Positions 20,934 to 32,129 are shown, numbered from the stretch's first letter. The stretch: 64,000 nucleotides of DNA from Gari tellinella (GCA_922989275.2 OV277860.1:45330400-45394399); one strand, 5' to 3'. Notes: a model not told the origin generated them from the letters alone. Numbers and translations are program-made.

Positions 20934-21396
20934 ATTATACTGCAAAGTTTTCACTGTTCAAAAGAGATATTTCGGAATTTGTCGAGTACAGCGCTTATAG
21001 TAAACAGTAACAAAATCGTGCCAAAACAGATGACGACGTAATGTTTCTGACGGTTAATATTCATAAAAAAGAGGGGCACGCTCGTAGACGTCGGCGTCAA
21101 ACTTTCCAGAAAAAAATGCGAGTGTTGAAAGATCTTACCCCCGATGGGTTCTTAGCCGAAATGAACTTATAACGGAGGATGCACGATTGAATGCACTCAA
21201 TCTTGTCGAGCAGTCGGCCATCTTATTTTCTGCAAAGCAAGACTCAGGGACCTGTCAGCCAATGAAAATATATGCATTTCTACGTACCCTGTCAGCTCAC
21301 AGGGTACTTGGGATCTAGTCTACGGCTCGGTACCAAATCAGAAGTAAGGAATTTAATAAGTTGCATCAATGTCTATTTGCAAACAGTTTGTATTCT

Positions 21397-21639
21397 GGGG
21401 CCCGTTTCATAAAACTTCTTACGACAAATGTTGTCGTAAGTCAAAACATTACAATACATTTAATCTGTGATTTCTCTATCCTATCCTGTCTTGTGACATC
21501 ATTTTGGAATCGTCTTTTCAAGACGATTCCAAAAAGATGTCACAAGACATGATTCGATGGAGGAATAAAAAGAAATTGATACTTTTATAATCTGACTTAC
21601 GACAACATTTGTCGTAAGAAGTTTTATGAAACGGGCCCC
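21397..21639. mobile_element. shell-H palindromic MITE
   Basis: GGGGCCCGTTTCATAAAAC at the left and its perfect mirror at the right, with repeated TTACGACAA units and a central GGAATCGTCTTTTCAAGACG hairpin. A second, imperfect copy is at 50051-50289. Confidence 0.88.
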
Positions 21640-21773
21640 AGGTCAGACGCCGCATTAAAATTGTTTGACACTTGTAATGATATCAATGTATTCAATTGAT
21701 CTAAACTTTAAATTTAAGAAATAAAAGCAGATGACAATTATTCAAAGCAGATGACGTCATGGCAGTGAAGGGG

Positions 21774-22545
21774 TTAAGATATACCCTTAACGTCGGGTTT
21801 CTATCGGGACATGGCATCGGCTAGGAAAAACTCGTGAAACAGTGATCGAACTCGCGACCTCCATGTTATAGAACAGAACAAATTTATTTTTCACGTAAAT
21901 TTTACATTTTCTAGTAATTACAATTTTCTATACATAAATATAACATTTTTGACAAGAAATCTTACCAAACAAACAGATTAGACACCGAGGCTCCTTCTAC
22001 ATGTATAATTAAGATAGTGACTATTTTCCGGTCTTGAAAGCTCATATTTACCAAACAATTTTTAAACCACTTCATTTAACTGTAGACCTTCTCTTATAAC
22101 GACGATTAAAACTAAGGCAAACTGAGTGTACAATGTACATATATAAAAGACATAATTCAGCTTTAAACAATGCGACGGTAAAGCAGTAAGCTCCCAAAGG
22201 AGCTTTCTGTTTTACTACCATTTTGCTTTAAGCAGTCCCTTGTTGTAATCGCCTGATAATTGACACAGTTTTGTGGTCCTAATAGAGAGGTTTTCTTTTC
22301 TTACAACAGAAACAGGCTCGTTTGGTCTGGAAGACTTTAACGTAAAGTTTCTAATGTACATTTAAGAAAGAATACATTCATACCAGTGTTTTATCGTGCA
22401 ATAAAACACGGGTTGGAGTTTAGATGCAACTACATGTATAACAACTCTCTCCGAACAACAATCACAACAATCTTTGTCTCCCATTGGATGTTGTTGTCGA
22501 GAGGGAGCCCTGTACGTTGTATTTGCGTTTCGTTTCGTTTCGTTT
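21774..22545. other. intergenic stretch with shell-F relic
   Basis: Contains a diverged shell-F element at about 22081-22297 (class II-like tip GCTCCCAAAGGAGC) and fragments of shell B (about 22440-22515, GTTGTCGAGAGGGAG). A B-box-like GCGAGTTCGATC in reverse near 21846 suggests an old SINE. No gene. Confidence 0.55.
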
Positions 22546-22800
22546 AACTCACTGAGTCCTAGTGACACATATATGAGTCCTTTACCAAATGTGTACATTT
22601 TATGAGTAGTCTTGTCCTATGCAAAAACAATGAAGTCCCTGATCAGAGGGCTCCTACAGGAGCCCTCTGATCAGGGACTTCACTGTTTGTCATTTTGCAA
22701 TTTATTACAAAAACAACCATAAATAGTCTAAAATGGACCAGCCTTTATTGCAAACTTGCATTATCCATTGGAAGATTCAGGAAATAGTGAGTAAAATGGG
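22546..22800 (+). mobile_element. shell-C2 MITE, right end decayed
   Basis: TTAA-CTCACTGAGTCCTAG at the left; class I hairpin at about 22621-22690 with a GGGCTCC-TACA-GGAGCCC tip; the right end has lost its TTAA. Confidence 0.75.
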
Positions 22801-22821
22801 GAAAGAATAATGTCCGCGGTA

Positions 22822-23082
22822 TACAGTGGAGAAAACGTTATTCTTTCCCAATAAACGCGTTAACGCTAAAACTAATTTCCACTGCAAACAGATTGGAGCC
22901 AGATCAGACACCGGGTTACCCGGCGTCTGATCAGGCTCAAAACTGTTTGCCACTCAGAGTAAAACGAATACTCAGAATTATTTAAAAATTGTCATTTTAT
23001 ACGTTTTAGTGCTTTGCGTTTGCGTTTCGTTTGCGTTTCGTTTGCGTTTAAACGGGGAAATAATAACGTTTTCTCCGCGGTA
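22822..23082 (+). mobile_element. shell-A MITE with class I hairpin
   Basis: TACAGTGGAGAAAACG at the left; the right end reads TTTCTCCGCGGTA, altered so that CCGCGGTATACA occurs on both sides of the element. Confidence 0.85.
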
Positions 23083-23413
23083 TACAATCTGGGTAACAGT
23101 TACAACCAATAGCCCCAACAAATGTTAATAGCCCCAACCAATGTCAATATTAGTCTAGAACTGAGCAAACACTGGGCTTTCACCAGACTACGTCATTCCA
23201 ATTTATTGCCTGAGTTCTAATGTTTATCAAACGTTTGCTTATACAAACTGTGAAATGACTTCCTAACTTGATAAGCTCTCTCGGGTTTATCACGGCGTAT
23301 TTATGACATTTACATGGCACCTGATGAGGGAAGTATCGATATACTGGCAGGTTCGAGCCCCTGCCAGGTCAAATAAGTTTAAAAAAACTGAAAAGTCCAC
23401 TAGGAGTAAGTAG

Positions 23414-23647
23414 TACAGTGGAGAATGTGCTATTCTTTCCCAATAAACGCGTTTACGCTAAAACTATTATTTCAATTACAAACAGTTTGGAGCCAGATCA
23501 GACGCCGGGTAACCCGGCGTCTGATCAGGCTCCAAACTGTTTGCCACCAAGATAAACATGAAATATCAGAAATGTCCAAAAGTTGTTCTTCTACGTTTTA
23601 GCGCTTTGCGTTTGCGTACGTTTGCGTTTAATCGGGAAAGAATAACG

Positions 23648-23648
<1 letters not shown>
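23414..23648 (+). mobile_element. shell-A MITE ending in a microsatellite
   Basis: Left end TACAGTGGAGAATGTG and an intact class I hairpin. After GGGAAAGAATAACGG the right terminus is replaced by a (TAG)n run. Confidence 0.88.
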
Positions 23649-23678
<30 letters not shown>

Positions 23679-23680
23679 CA
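23647..23680 (+). repeat. (TAG)n microsatellite
   Basis: About eleven GTA/TAG triplets directly at the broken end of the MITE. Confidence 0.95.
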
Positions 23681-23743
23681 GTGCATGGGGGTTACATATA
23701 GCGAGCTAATCTACGGCTCCTCTGTGTCGCATTTGCTTCTAGA

Positions 23744-23989
23744 TACAGTAGAGAAGATGTTTATTCTTTCCCAATAAACGTGTGTTTGCTGAAACGATAA
23801 TTTCCATTGCAAACAGTTTAGAGCCAGATCAGACGCCGGGTTACCCGGCGTCTGATCTGGCTCGAAACTGTTTGCCACTCAGATAAAAATAAATTGTGAG
23901 AATACTGTCATTTTTTAAAATTAGATATTGCATTACAATTTCCGTTTGGTTTCGTTTAAACGGGAAAGAGTGACGTCTTCTTCGTTGTA
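23744..23989 (+). mobile_element. shell-A MITE, diverged
   Basis: TACAGTAGAGAAGATG to CGTCTTCTTCGTTGTA, class I hairpin intact with GCCGGGTTACCCGGC tip. Confidence 0.85.
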
Positions 23990-23991
23990 AT

Positions 23992-24336
23992 TACAGTGTT
24001 CCCTCTCTACAACGGTCCTCCGACCAACGATTCCCTCCTTACAACAACGCTTGTCGCTGTTCCTCGAGCAAAATGCTTCCACGGCTGTATTATCTTCTGC
24101 TTAAAACTTTCATCTGTGGGTTTTCTCACTGTAACATATAAGTGAACACTTCGACAGAAGAAATATAATGACGAGTGACAAACAGCTTGCATCCAGATCA
24201 GACGCCGCGTTCTGCGGCGTCTGATTGGGATTCAAGCTGTTTGCAAGTGTAAGCCAAGTCTTAATTTTCAATCCCCATAACATCTCCCTCCTAACAACAC
24301 ACACACTCTGCGTCTCCCATTGAGTTTCTTTCGCCC
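23992..24336 (+). mobile_element. shell-B MITE, right end lost
   Basis: Starts TACAGTGTTCCCTCTCTAC two bases after the previous MITE; class I hairpin at about 24177-24245 (outer CTTGCATCC, tip GCCGCGTTCTGCGGC). Breaks off after CTCCCATTGAG. Confidence 0.75.
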
Positions 24337-24510
24337 ATTCACTACCTTTATATTACCCCGAGTATCTAATGGTTGTTTGTCAACAGTTTTGATCCTGATC
24401 ATAGGCCGCGATACAAATTGTCCCTCATCCCAATAGTTCGTAAGTCAAAATATTACGAAAACTTTAACTTTGAGAAATAAATGCAGCGGACAATTGTTTA
24501 AAATTGACGA

Positions 24511-24737
24511 CTGATTTGCAAACAGTTTGAACCAAGATCAGACGCCGCGGAACTTCTCTAAAAGTACCCAAAATATAACATGAGGAAAGAAAGCAGACGA
24601 CGTTTTTAAGTAGACGATATTGCAGCAGTGAAGTAGATCAATGGCAAGCATTTTTGTACGGAGGGAATCGTTGTTCGGAGGGCCATTGTAGGGAGGGAAT
24701 CGTTGTTCGGAGGGCCATTGTAGGGAGGGAACACTGT
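24511..24737 (-). mobile_element. half shell-B MITE with internal duplication
   Basis: Begins within a class I arm and ends GTAGGGAGGGAACACTGT. GGAATCGTTGTTCGGAGGGC occurs twice in a row, a local duplication of about 38 bp. Confidence 0.65.
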
Positions 24738-24900
24738 TTTGTCTAAATAGCATTAATTCTGATTGTCAAAATTTGACTAAGCTTGATTTTAAATTCGAAT
24801 ATGCCATTTAAGACTCCATGGACGAATTTGTTAATATTCTTTCTGACTTTGACTCCATCAATGAGCATTCGTGTGGGTAATCGTAATAACGGATAGTTAA

Positions 24901-25157
24901 CCCTTTACTCCATAAATATATGCACGCATTGTTGCGTCTTAAATCTATTTCTACAATGAAGAGAATAGTTCCACTTTATACTCTCAGACAAAAATGTACA
25001 CCCTATAAGAAATAGTTTCTTTATTCTAGCAGATGGTAGCTTAAGGCAGGCTGATAGTAAAGCAGAATGCGCCTTAAAGCGCATTCTACTTTACTTTCAA
25101 TCTGATTTAAGTTATCACCTGCGTTTAACACTAGAAACAGGCTGTGTGGTAATATAT
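24901..25157 (+). mobile_element. shell-D element with class II hairpin, right end lost
   Basis: TTAA-CCCTTTACTCCATAAAT at the left and class II hairpin at about 25041-25115 (GCGCCTTAAAGCGC tip). The right terminus is not recognisable. Confidence 0.65.
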
Positions 25158-25263
25158 TACATTACCAGAGTTGAAAAAAATTGTTAAGCTGTTGAAATGT
25201 ACTGATTTTGCATTCTTCTTGTATAACCGATGACGACATTCGCCTTTTACGGTAATGCATTCA

Positions 25264-25513
25264 TACAGTGGAGAATCTGTTATTCTTTCCCGTTTAAACG
25301 CAAACGTACGCAAACGCAAAGCACTAAAACGTAGAAAAGAACAACTTTTGGACAATTCTGATAATTCTTGTTTATCTTGGTGGCAAACAGTTTGGAGCCT
25401 GATCAGACGCCGGGTTACCCGGCGTCTGATCTGGCTCCAAACTGTTTGCACTGCAAATAATAGTTTTAGCGTAAACGCGTTTATTGGGAAAGAATAACAG
25501 ATTCTCCACTGTA
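25264..25513 (-). mobile_element. shell-A MITE with class I hairpin
   Basis: A full 250-bp copy with TA ends and GCCGGGTTACCCGGC tip. Confidence 0.93.
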
Positions 25514-26127
25514 ATGACAGATTAAAACTGTGCACCTTAACAAACCAAGATTGATTACAGACCGTCCTACACATAACGACCATTCAAGATAAATGTCATG
25601 GGTACTCTTTAACTGATGACATCTAAGTGCAGTACGAAAGTAAAACTCGAAAAATCCTTTGGATATATCTGCATTACGTTCGTCTTGCACTGAACAACCC
25701 CCTGTCTATAGAGGTAAAAGTGTTTCCTTATCGAATGAGCGCTGAAAACAAGACTGACTGTATATACATAAGGTGTTAAGCTTCTTAAGTGTGTTCGATT
25801 AAACATTTATTTATAGTGGTCCGAGGGTTGTCGCCCATTTAAATTCAAACAAGCAAGTATAAACTTATTGATTTGATTCACTTTCATCAAATACAGTACA
25901 ACCTGCGTAAACGTGCCACACAATATACAAAACGACGTTCCTTAAGACCAATTACTGATTTATGCTAGTCACAAGTAATGCAGAAATCTCCTTTAATAGC
26001 TCTCTGCATTACTTGTGTCCTGCATTAAGATACATCCTTGGTATAAGTCTGATATAAGTGTAATTTAAGGTGGCCGCAGTACATTGGTTTTTACTGTATT
26101 TACCTTTTTTACCGGCCAATTTTTTAT
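25514..26127. other. intergenic stretch
   Basis: No gene recognised. An imperfect hairpin at about 25977-26030 (AATGCAGAAATCTCC against AGCTCTCTGCATT) resembles a class II relic. Confidence 0.5.
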
Positions 26128-26345
26128 CGTCTGCTTTGCCCTCTTACCGCCAAAATATCGTCTGCATTTGTAATATCGTCTGTTATATTTTAAAGTCAAC
26201 TTAAGGGCTGCTTTGACTGGAGAAATGTCGATACGAGTGTCAAACAGTTTGGATCCTGATCAGACACCGCGTTACGCGGCGTCTGATCAGGATCTAAACT
26301 GTTTGCAAAGTCGCCTTTTGGCGCTGTTGGCAGTGAAAGAGTTAA
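26128..26345 (+). mobile_element. shell-C MITE with class I hairpin
   Basis: Class I hairpin at about 26247-26308 (tip GCCGCGTTACGCGGC) and right end GGCAGTGAAAGAG-TTAA. The left end is diverged. Confidence 0.65.
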
Positions 26346-26490
26346 GCCTAAGCGAAAGAAAAGTTGAGAGCGGTGCTCAGACTGTTGGGGCCAAGAGAAG
26401 TACTGAGCTCGCTGAATAAACAACATTAATATTCAGTAAATGCCAAACTCGAGACGGCATTGGATATGAACACTAGGGGTTTCTTTTGAA

Positions 26491-27258
26491 ATGTTCACGG
26501 AGTTTAAAAACAGAAGCAAACAGATCGATGAAGAGAGAGTGCGCTTTAAACAGCTTAGCTACTCCAATAATGCCGATGTTGATAGCGAACTGGTAAAGTT
26601 AATAGAGTCACCGCGTGGTAAACTGGCAAAATGGACTGAGACACCGACAGATGTGGAAAACCGTGCACGAGAGCGCGTGCAATCAGCAAAGTCAAAGGTC
26701 AGTTCTAGACAAGTTTACTTGGTTTTAAATCAAACTGATGACGCCGACGAAGGGTACACGCCATCTTGGTGCAGTAACAAAATGCCACTTGTGAAGTTGA
26801 AAATGTCGGAATTAAACGACCAGTCACCGAGGAGTTCCCTATCCGGGCAACTGTCACCGGATTTCAAAGCAATTCAGAAAAAACAAAGCGACGCAAAAAC
26901 GTTGAAACATACTGAGCTGGAAAAGGAATATCTAAAAATAAGGAAAAAGATGTGTGTGCAAGATGGTGCTAAAAGGGATGTTAATGACCAAGTTAAAGAA
27001 AAAGATACAGTTTTAACTGCTAAAACATCCACTTGGTTAGGTGTAAAACGTGGAAATAATGACCATGTAGTGAATAATAATGGTATATTTGATTCAGATT
27101 CTCTTGGAATGAATCATTTTAAGAAGCATGTTCTGAATGTCAAAGCATCGAGCAAGCGGTATAAGCGTGCACAGCGAACTTTGGAAAAGAATGGGCGTAA
27201 ACGAGTTCAGTTCAAGTTTAAGCCGCTTTATGAGCACATGCAGTCTGAGACTCAGTGA
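26491..27258 (+). CDS. intronless hypothetical protein, 255 codons
   Basis: An open frame from ATG at 26491 to TGA at 27256-27258; the frame is open only back to 26470, so the ATG is the natural start. The product is rich in Lys, Arg, Ser and Asp, has no signal peptide or membrane segment, and has a basic C-terminal third (VKASSKRYKRAQRTLEKNGR). The middle has an SP-rich stretch (DQSPRSSLSGQLSPDFK). No known domain is recognised. The frame does not overlap any repeat family found here and is far longer than other repeat-free frames, so a real gene, a last exon or a young pseudogene are all possible. A diverged shell-A MITE begins 41 bp after the stop. Confidence 0.5.
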   Translation: MFTEFKNRSKQIDEERVRFKQLSYSNNADVDSELVKLIESPRGKLAKWTETPTDVENRARERVQSAKSKVSSRQVYLVLNQTDDADEGYTPSWCSNKMPLVKLKMSELNDQSPRSSLSGQLSPDFKAIQKKQSDAKTLKHTELEKEYLKIRKKMCVQDGAKRDVNDQVKEKDTVLTAKTSTWLGVKRGNNDHVVNNNGIFDSDSLGMNHFKKHVLNVKASSKRYKRAQRTLEKNGRKRVQFKFKPLYEHMQSETQ

Positions 27259-27299
27259 AACATGGTGGTTTAACCAGCCATGTACAGTGACACTCATAC

Positions 27300-27550
27300 T
27301 ACAGGCGAGAAAACGTTATATTATTTCCCAATAAACGCGTTTACACTAAAACTATTATTTCCACTCCAAACAGTTTGGATCCAGATCAGACGCCGGGAAA
27401 CCCGGCGTCTGATCAGGTTCCAAGCTGTTTGCAACTCAGATTAAAAATGAATGGTCAGAAATGTCAACAAATTGTCATTTTCTACGATATTTTGAAATGC
27501 GTTTGCGTTTCGTATCCACGGTTTAACACTATTATTAATCCACCATTGTA
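27300..27550 (+). mobile_element. diverged shell-A MITE
   Basis: TACAGGCGAGAAAACG at the left; class I hairpin with tip GCCGGGAAACCCGGC; the right end has decayed to CCACCATTGTA. Confidence 0.75.
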
Positions 27551-27551
27551 A

Positions 27552-27899
27552 CACGGCTGCCATTTCTCCGGATTTGTCCGAAATCATCGGAAGTTTCTTA
27601 ATTTCTCCGGACCTACGGAATTTTCCCCAAAAATATTTGGATGTCTGCTTTTATTTTTAAATTCGGAACTTGATGCGTTTTTTTCCTTAGGGAACATTGA
27701 TATATGAGCACCAAACAGTTTAGATCCAGATCAGACGCCGCCTTACGTGGTGTCTGATCTGGATCCAAACTGTTTGCCTAATTATAACTAGATTGATAGA
27801 GCCTGGCAGCGAATGGGTTAGAGGTACGATTCCTAAAATCACGCTTGAAAATAAATTAGAAAATCTTAGGAATTTGATAAGCAGCTTATGGTAGCCCTG
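27552..27899 (-). mobile_element. shell-E element carrying a class I hairpin
   Basis: CACGGCTGCCATTTCTCCGG at the left and TATGGTAGCCCTG at the right are shell-E ends, but the centre (27712-27776) is a class I hairpin rather than class II. Flanks TTGTAA and TTGAAA resemble a 6-bp target duplication. GGCAGCGAATGGGTTA inside may mark a nested shell C. Confidence 0.65.
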
Positions 27900-27968
27900 T
27901 TGAAAGGAAGGTACATTATGTGTGTATTTGACAGGCTGCAGCTTAAAGCAGGATACCAGCAATACATG

Positions 27969-28166
27969 TACAGTCGAACTTCGATATCTCCAACTCGCTG
28001 AACTCGAAATATCCGATATTTCGAAACATGAACTTGCCTAATTTAAAGCTCGGTTGAGGTGAACATACCCGTGTTTCAAAGTTAAAACGCGGCTTAGCCG
28101 CGTTTTAACTTTGAAATACGGGTATGTTCGACATAACCGAGTTCAAGATATCGAAGTTCGACTGTA
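27969..28166. mobile_element. shell-J palindromic MITE
   Basis: TACAGTCGAACTTCGATATC at the left and its mirror ending GTTCGACTGTA at the right; central arms TTCAAAGTTAAAACGCGGC pair perfectly. 198 bp with TA ends. A partial relative lies at about 60604-60718. Confidence 0.9.
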
Positions 28167-28508
28167 TAAAGTTCCTGTGTACATGTAGGAGTTTAGTGTA
28201 TTTCTGTTGTCCTGTATTTTATTATCGATCACTTGTCTGTAAAGGTCGTTACACTACTTCAATCGGTGGTCGGTTGATTCAAGTTTTACTGTTGTAAGAG
28301 GCTATTGATCAAGTCTGAGTAGAAATGACATGTGATTGCCGTAATACACAGTAAAACCTCTCTATTACGACCAGTAAATGAATGGTTATTTATCGGTTTT
28401 TAACCCTTTCACTCTCAATGACGTCATAAAGCGCATTTGCAAACAGTCTGATCAGGATCAAAACTGTTCGCCACTTGTTTTGAAATTACTTCAGTTATAC
28501 TGACTTAA

Positions 28509-28860
28509 CCCTTTGAACCCTAGTCCCGCATATAGGCGTCCTTTTCAAACAGTGTACATGTGAATAGTACACTTGTCCTATGCAAACAGTGAAGACCCAG
28601 ATCAGAGGGCTCCGAAAGGAGTCCTCTGGTCAGGGTCTTCACTGTTTGTCATAATTCCAAACAATGACATTATGATATTGAATTAGTCCATTTATGATAT
28701 AAAGGGTCTAAAATTTGATTTTCGTTTTGTTTTATATCGAAATTACTATCAGCAAACAGTGTAGACTCTGATCAGACGCCGCATATTGCGGCGTTTGACC
28801 AGAGTCTGCACTGTTTGCCTATGTCCCGTATTATGTGATCGTTGGCACAAATGGGCTAAG
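28509..28860 (+). mobile_element. shell-C2 fragment joined to a second class I element
   Basis: TTAA-CCCTTTGAACCCTAG with a GGGCTCC-GAAA tipped hairpin (about 28580-28650), then from about 28670 an inverted relative of 32837-33009 with its own hairpin (about 28747-28818) ending GGCACAAATGGGCTAA. Confidence 0.65.
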
Positions 28861-28918
28861 GTAGGTCATTGCTGAAAGCAAGATAGAAGTAAAGCAGAAA
28901 ACTACTATAGGTGCTTTC

Positions 28919-28943
28919 TTTTTTTTTTTTTTTTTTTTTTTTT
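28919..28943 (+). repeat. poly-T tract
   Basis: A run of 25 T that has expanded inside one arm of a class II-type hairpin. Confidence 0.95.
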
Positions 28944-29042
28944 ATCTTGTTTACACCTTTAACCTGTTTATTTTGCGTTGAGCTGTTGTTGCCTGTTGAA
29001 TAAATCTTATTTCAGTGGTCGTAAAAATATGCGGTTTTACTA

Positions 29043-29232
29043 TACAGTAAAACCTCTCTATTACGATCAATATTGTCAAATATAAGGTGGTAACGACAAG
29101 TGACTGCTTAAAGAATAGAAAGCTCCCTTAGGAGCTAACTGTTAACTGTCATCTTGCTTTAAGCTGTAAAATGTATTTTATACAATCAATTAGCCTTCAT
29201 TTTAGTAGTCGTAATATAGAGGTTTTACTGTA
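29043..29232 (+). mobile_element. shell-F MITE, shortened hairpin
   Basis: TACAGTAAAACCTCTCTATT at the left and ATAGAGGTTTTACTGTA at the right with a partly lost class II-type hairpin (GCTCCCTTAGGAGC). Confidence 0.85.
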
Positions 29233-29495
29233 ATAGATTAGATGTGTTCATGGCTAATTGAGAAAAATGTTGTAATACCGCATCCTCCTGCGTGTTTTGT
29301 CGCTGTTTTTTTTTTATCTTGTTGTTGTTAATTTGTTTGTTTGTTGTTGTTCCTAAAAGTTTGTAGACATGGCTGTAAAGCAACGCTTATACTTGAAACA
29401 CTGTTAGTGCTGAACAAACTACTTATGTCGGATCTCGATTCAAACTGTTTGAAAGTTTATTATATGTACTGAAACGTGCAGTACGTATATGATTA

Positions 29496-29697
29496 CAGGG
29501 CTCCAGATAAGGGGGGTATTTCAAAAATTAAAATCTTTATTTCTGCATTAAACCCTATGGTGTCACTACTCATTAGAATCGTCTCAAAGAGACGATTCTA
29601 ATGAGTAGTAACACCATAGGATTTGGTGCTGAAATGAGTGAGAAATGTTGGATTTGTTCAGTTTACTCCCTCTTATCTGGAGCCCTGTATGAAGGAA
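29496..29697. mobile_element. shell-I palindromic MITE
   Basis: CAGGGCTCCAGATAAG at the left and CTTATCTGGAGCCCTG at the right; the centre is GAATCGTCTCAAAGAGACGA within long paired arms. Sister copies are at 44767-44959 and 54948-55139. Confidence 0.88.
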
Positions 29698-30149
29698 CGA
29701 ACATGTTAAAGCAGGATTTGGTGTAGTTGTACATGTATCATTTATATTTATCCCTTTTGTGCCTAGCTTTCTATACATGTAAAAGGGACGTATAATATAT
29801 GCAAACATTGAAGACTCTGATCAGATGCCGCATCATGTGGCATCTGATTTGGATTTGGATTTATTATGACCTTACGTCGCTTTAACAGTATTTCAATCAT
29901 ACTGCGCCGTCCAGTTAAGGTTCAGGTCTGAGATCGTTCGCAAGCATGTGAATGGTCTGGTTTGAGCTTTCGCTCCAATGATTGAAAACGATCTCAACTC
30001 AAACACTTTATACATTGTATATAAGCACATGACCAGATGACTCTGCATCTGATCAGGATCCAACTTGTTTGGCACTCGTATCGATAAGTCCTCAGTCATA
30101 ATGTCAAAACTCTGAAACTGAAAGAGTGGTGCAGGCGACAGGTATTTAA
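29698..30149. other. intergenic stretch with old palindromes
   Basis: A class I-related fragment (about 29805-29850) and a decayed AAGCTTTTGA-family palindrome (about 29903-30015). No gene recognised. Confidence 0.5.
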
Positions 30150-30391
30150 CCCCTTCACTGCCATGACGTCATCAAATTCAAACAATTGTCAACTGCTTCT
30201 ATTTCTAGAAATATATATATACATGTATATATATACATGTATATTTATTTTTTATTTTTTTTTACTTAAGAAATATTGAAACGTGTGTTAAACAGTTTGG
30301 ATCCTGATCAGACGCCGCGTAGCGCGGCGTCTGATCAGGATCCATTCTGTTTGCAAACAACTTCTGTACTCGGGGTAAGGCAGTGAAGGGG
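30150..30391 (+). mobile_element. shell-C MITE with class I hairpin
   Basis: TTAA-CCCCTTCACTGCCATGAC at the left and GGCAGTGAAGGGG-TTAC at the right (TTAA changed by one base). Hairpin tip GCCGCGTAGCGCGGC at about 30290-30353. The best-preserved shell C in the window. Confidence 0.88.
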
Positions 30392-30397
30392 TTACAT

Positions 30398-30500
30398 CAC
30401 AGGTACTTGACACATACTTTATTATGTAAAAAAAATAATATTATTTTTTTAAAAGGGGGGGGGGGTTAATAGATAATAAAGTATGTGTCAAGTACCTGTG
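30398..30500. repeat. palindrome (CACAGGTACTTGACACATAC)
   Basis: Perfect 25-bp arms around an A/T and poly-G loop (G12 at about 30457-30468). Confidence 0.85.
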
Positions 30501-30649
30501 GGTTACATGTAATAGATGATAGAATGGCAGTGAAAAATATAATCTGACGAAACAATAGTAGTGGAACAGTCACTCTATTCTTCACTTAAGCCTTCTCAAA
30601 TATTTGTTTCCTCTTTGTGAGACTATTTGCTGCTTAAGGTTGAGGTCTC

Positions 30650-30794
30650 CTAATGCGACTACTTAAAGCAGACTGTAAGTAAAGCAGAATGCGCCTTATG
30701 GCGCATTCTGCTTTACTTTCAGCCCGCTTTAAGATAGCATGTAGTGGAAAAAAATCCGGAGATTTAGGAAAAATCCGGAGAAATGGCAGCCCTG
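30650..30794 (+). mobile_element. shell-E MITE, left end lost
   Basis: Class II hairpin with GCGCCTTATGGCGC tip and right end AATGGCAGCCCTG. Confidence 0.75.
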
Positions 30795-30856
30795 GATCTG
30801 TATTCGAGACAGATTGATTTTCCGCTAGAGAGCGCGACTTGAGTTGATGACAAGTA

Positions 30857-31073
30857 TACAGTGGAGAAGACGTAATTCTTTCCCAATAAACGCGTTTACG
30901 CTAAAACTATTATTACCATTCCATGTACAAACAGTTTGGAGCCAGATCAGACGCCGGGTAACCCGGCGTCTGATCAGGTTCCAAACTGTTTGCCAATCAG
31001 ATGATGACGAATGGTCATAATTGTTAAAAGGTTGTCAATTTCTGCATTTTATTACTACGCGTTTGCGTTTCGT
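30857..31073 (+). mobile_element. shell-A MITE, right end lost
   Basis: TACAGTGGAGAAGACG at the left; class I hairpin with GCCGGGTAACCCGGC tip; breaks off within the GCGTTTGCG stretch. Confidence 0.85.
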
Positions 31074-31299
31074 ATATTGCGTACCACTTATCTTTTCAAA
31101 CAGATTGCCACCAGACCGGAAGCCGGATTACTCGATGTCTGATTAGAACCAAAATCGCCTGACAATCGTTGTTTAGGTTTCTCATTACTCAATTCGTCTT
31201 TTTACGCATTAAGTTAATTCCTAAATACGTCAGAAAATAGTTCTGTTTATACAGTAATGAATACGCAAGATAACGAATTTTTCCAATATTCTCGTTGAT

Positions 31300-31650
31300 G
31301 GTAGCTTAAACCAAGCTGAAAGTAACGTAGAATGCGCCCTAAGGCACATTCTGCTTTACTTTCAACCAGCTTTAACTTCTTCCAGTGGTACAAGTAGCAG
31401 GCTATGGTGTAACGCGGCGTCTGATCTGGATTCAAGATGTTTGTCACTCGTCGTTGTGTTATTTCAATTTTTTTTCAAAATGTCCAATATTTGACTTTGA
31501 GAAAAAACAGCGAGAGACAATATTAAGCAGACGATATTGCAGCTGTAAAAGCGTTAGACATCATTGTCTAGTTTAGGGAACAGCGGCAAGCGTTGCTGTA
31601 AGGAGGGAGTCGTTGTTGAAATGGCCGTTGTATAGGGAGGGAACACTGTA
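31300..31650 (-). mobile_element. class II hairpin fused to half a shell-B MITE
   Basis: A class II hairpin (about 31304-31377) is followed at about 31397 by one arm of class I and the shell-B end GTATAGGGAGGGAACACTGTA. An apparent deletion junction between two elements. Confidence 0.6.
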
Positions 31651-31697
31651 ATGAAAACAAATCTCACAGGATGACAGACTTGAAGCAGGCGATATTA

Positions 31698-31930
31698 TAC
31701 AGTGGAGAAAACGTTATTCTTTCCCAATAAACGCGTTAACGCTGAAACTGTTATTATCAATGCAAACAGTTTGGAACCAGATCAGACGCCGGGTAAACCG
31801 GCGTCTAATCAGGCTCCAAACTGTTTGCCACTCAAATTAAAATAGATAGTAAGAATTGTCGAAAAATTGTCATATTCTCAATTATACTGCGATGCGTTTG
31901 CGTTTAAACGGTAAAGAATTACGATATATA
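31698..31930 (+). mobile_element. shell-A MITE, right end lost
   Basis: TACAGTGGAGAAAACG at the left and class I hairpin with GCCGGGTAAACCGGC tip; the right end is replaced after GGTAAAGAATTACG. Confidence 0.85.
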
Positions 31931-32129
31931 CCTTTGTCAATTGACATTATATTTGAATTTGATAAATCAAAGCAGACGAAGCTGTTTAAAGCAAATGACG
32001 TCATGGCGGTAAGACTGGGCGATGAAAAGGGATAAAAACAATCAGAAAGGTCCAGGAAGAGATGTCTGGATTACTTTTATGTTGTTTTATCACTGGATCG
32101 TCTTTTTACGTTTACCTCCCTGTATCTTG

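Larger units (their letters stand above)
20756..21773 (+). mobile_element. shell-C MITE expanded by nested insertions
   Basis: TTAA-CCCCTTCTCTGCCTT at the left and GGCAGTGAAGGGG-TTAA at the right bound 1018 bp, against about 240 bp for an uninterrupted shell C. Inside lie shell K (20793-20933), shell H (21397-21639), and about 460 bp of unassigned sequence between them. Shell H splits the class I hairpin of the host. Confidence 0.75.
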
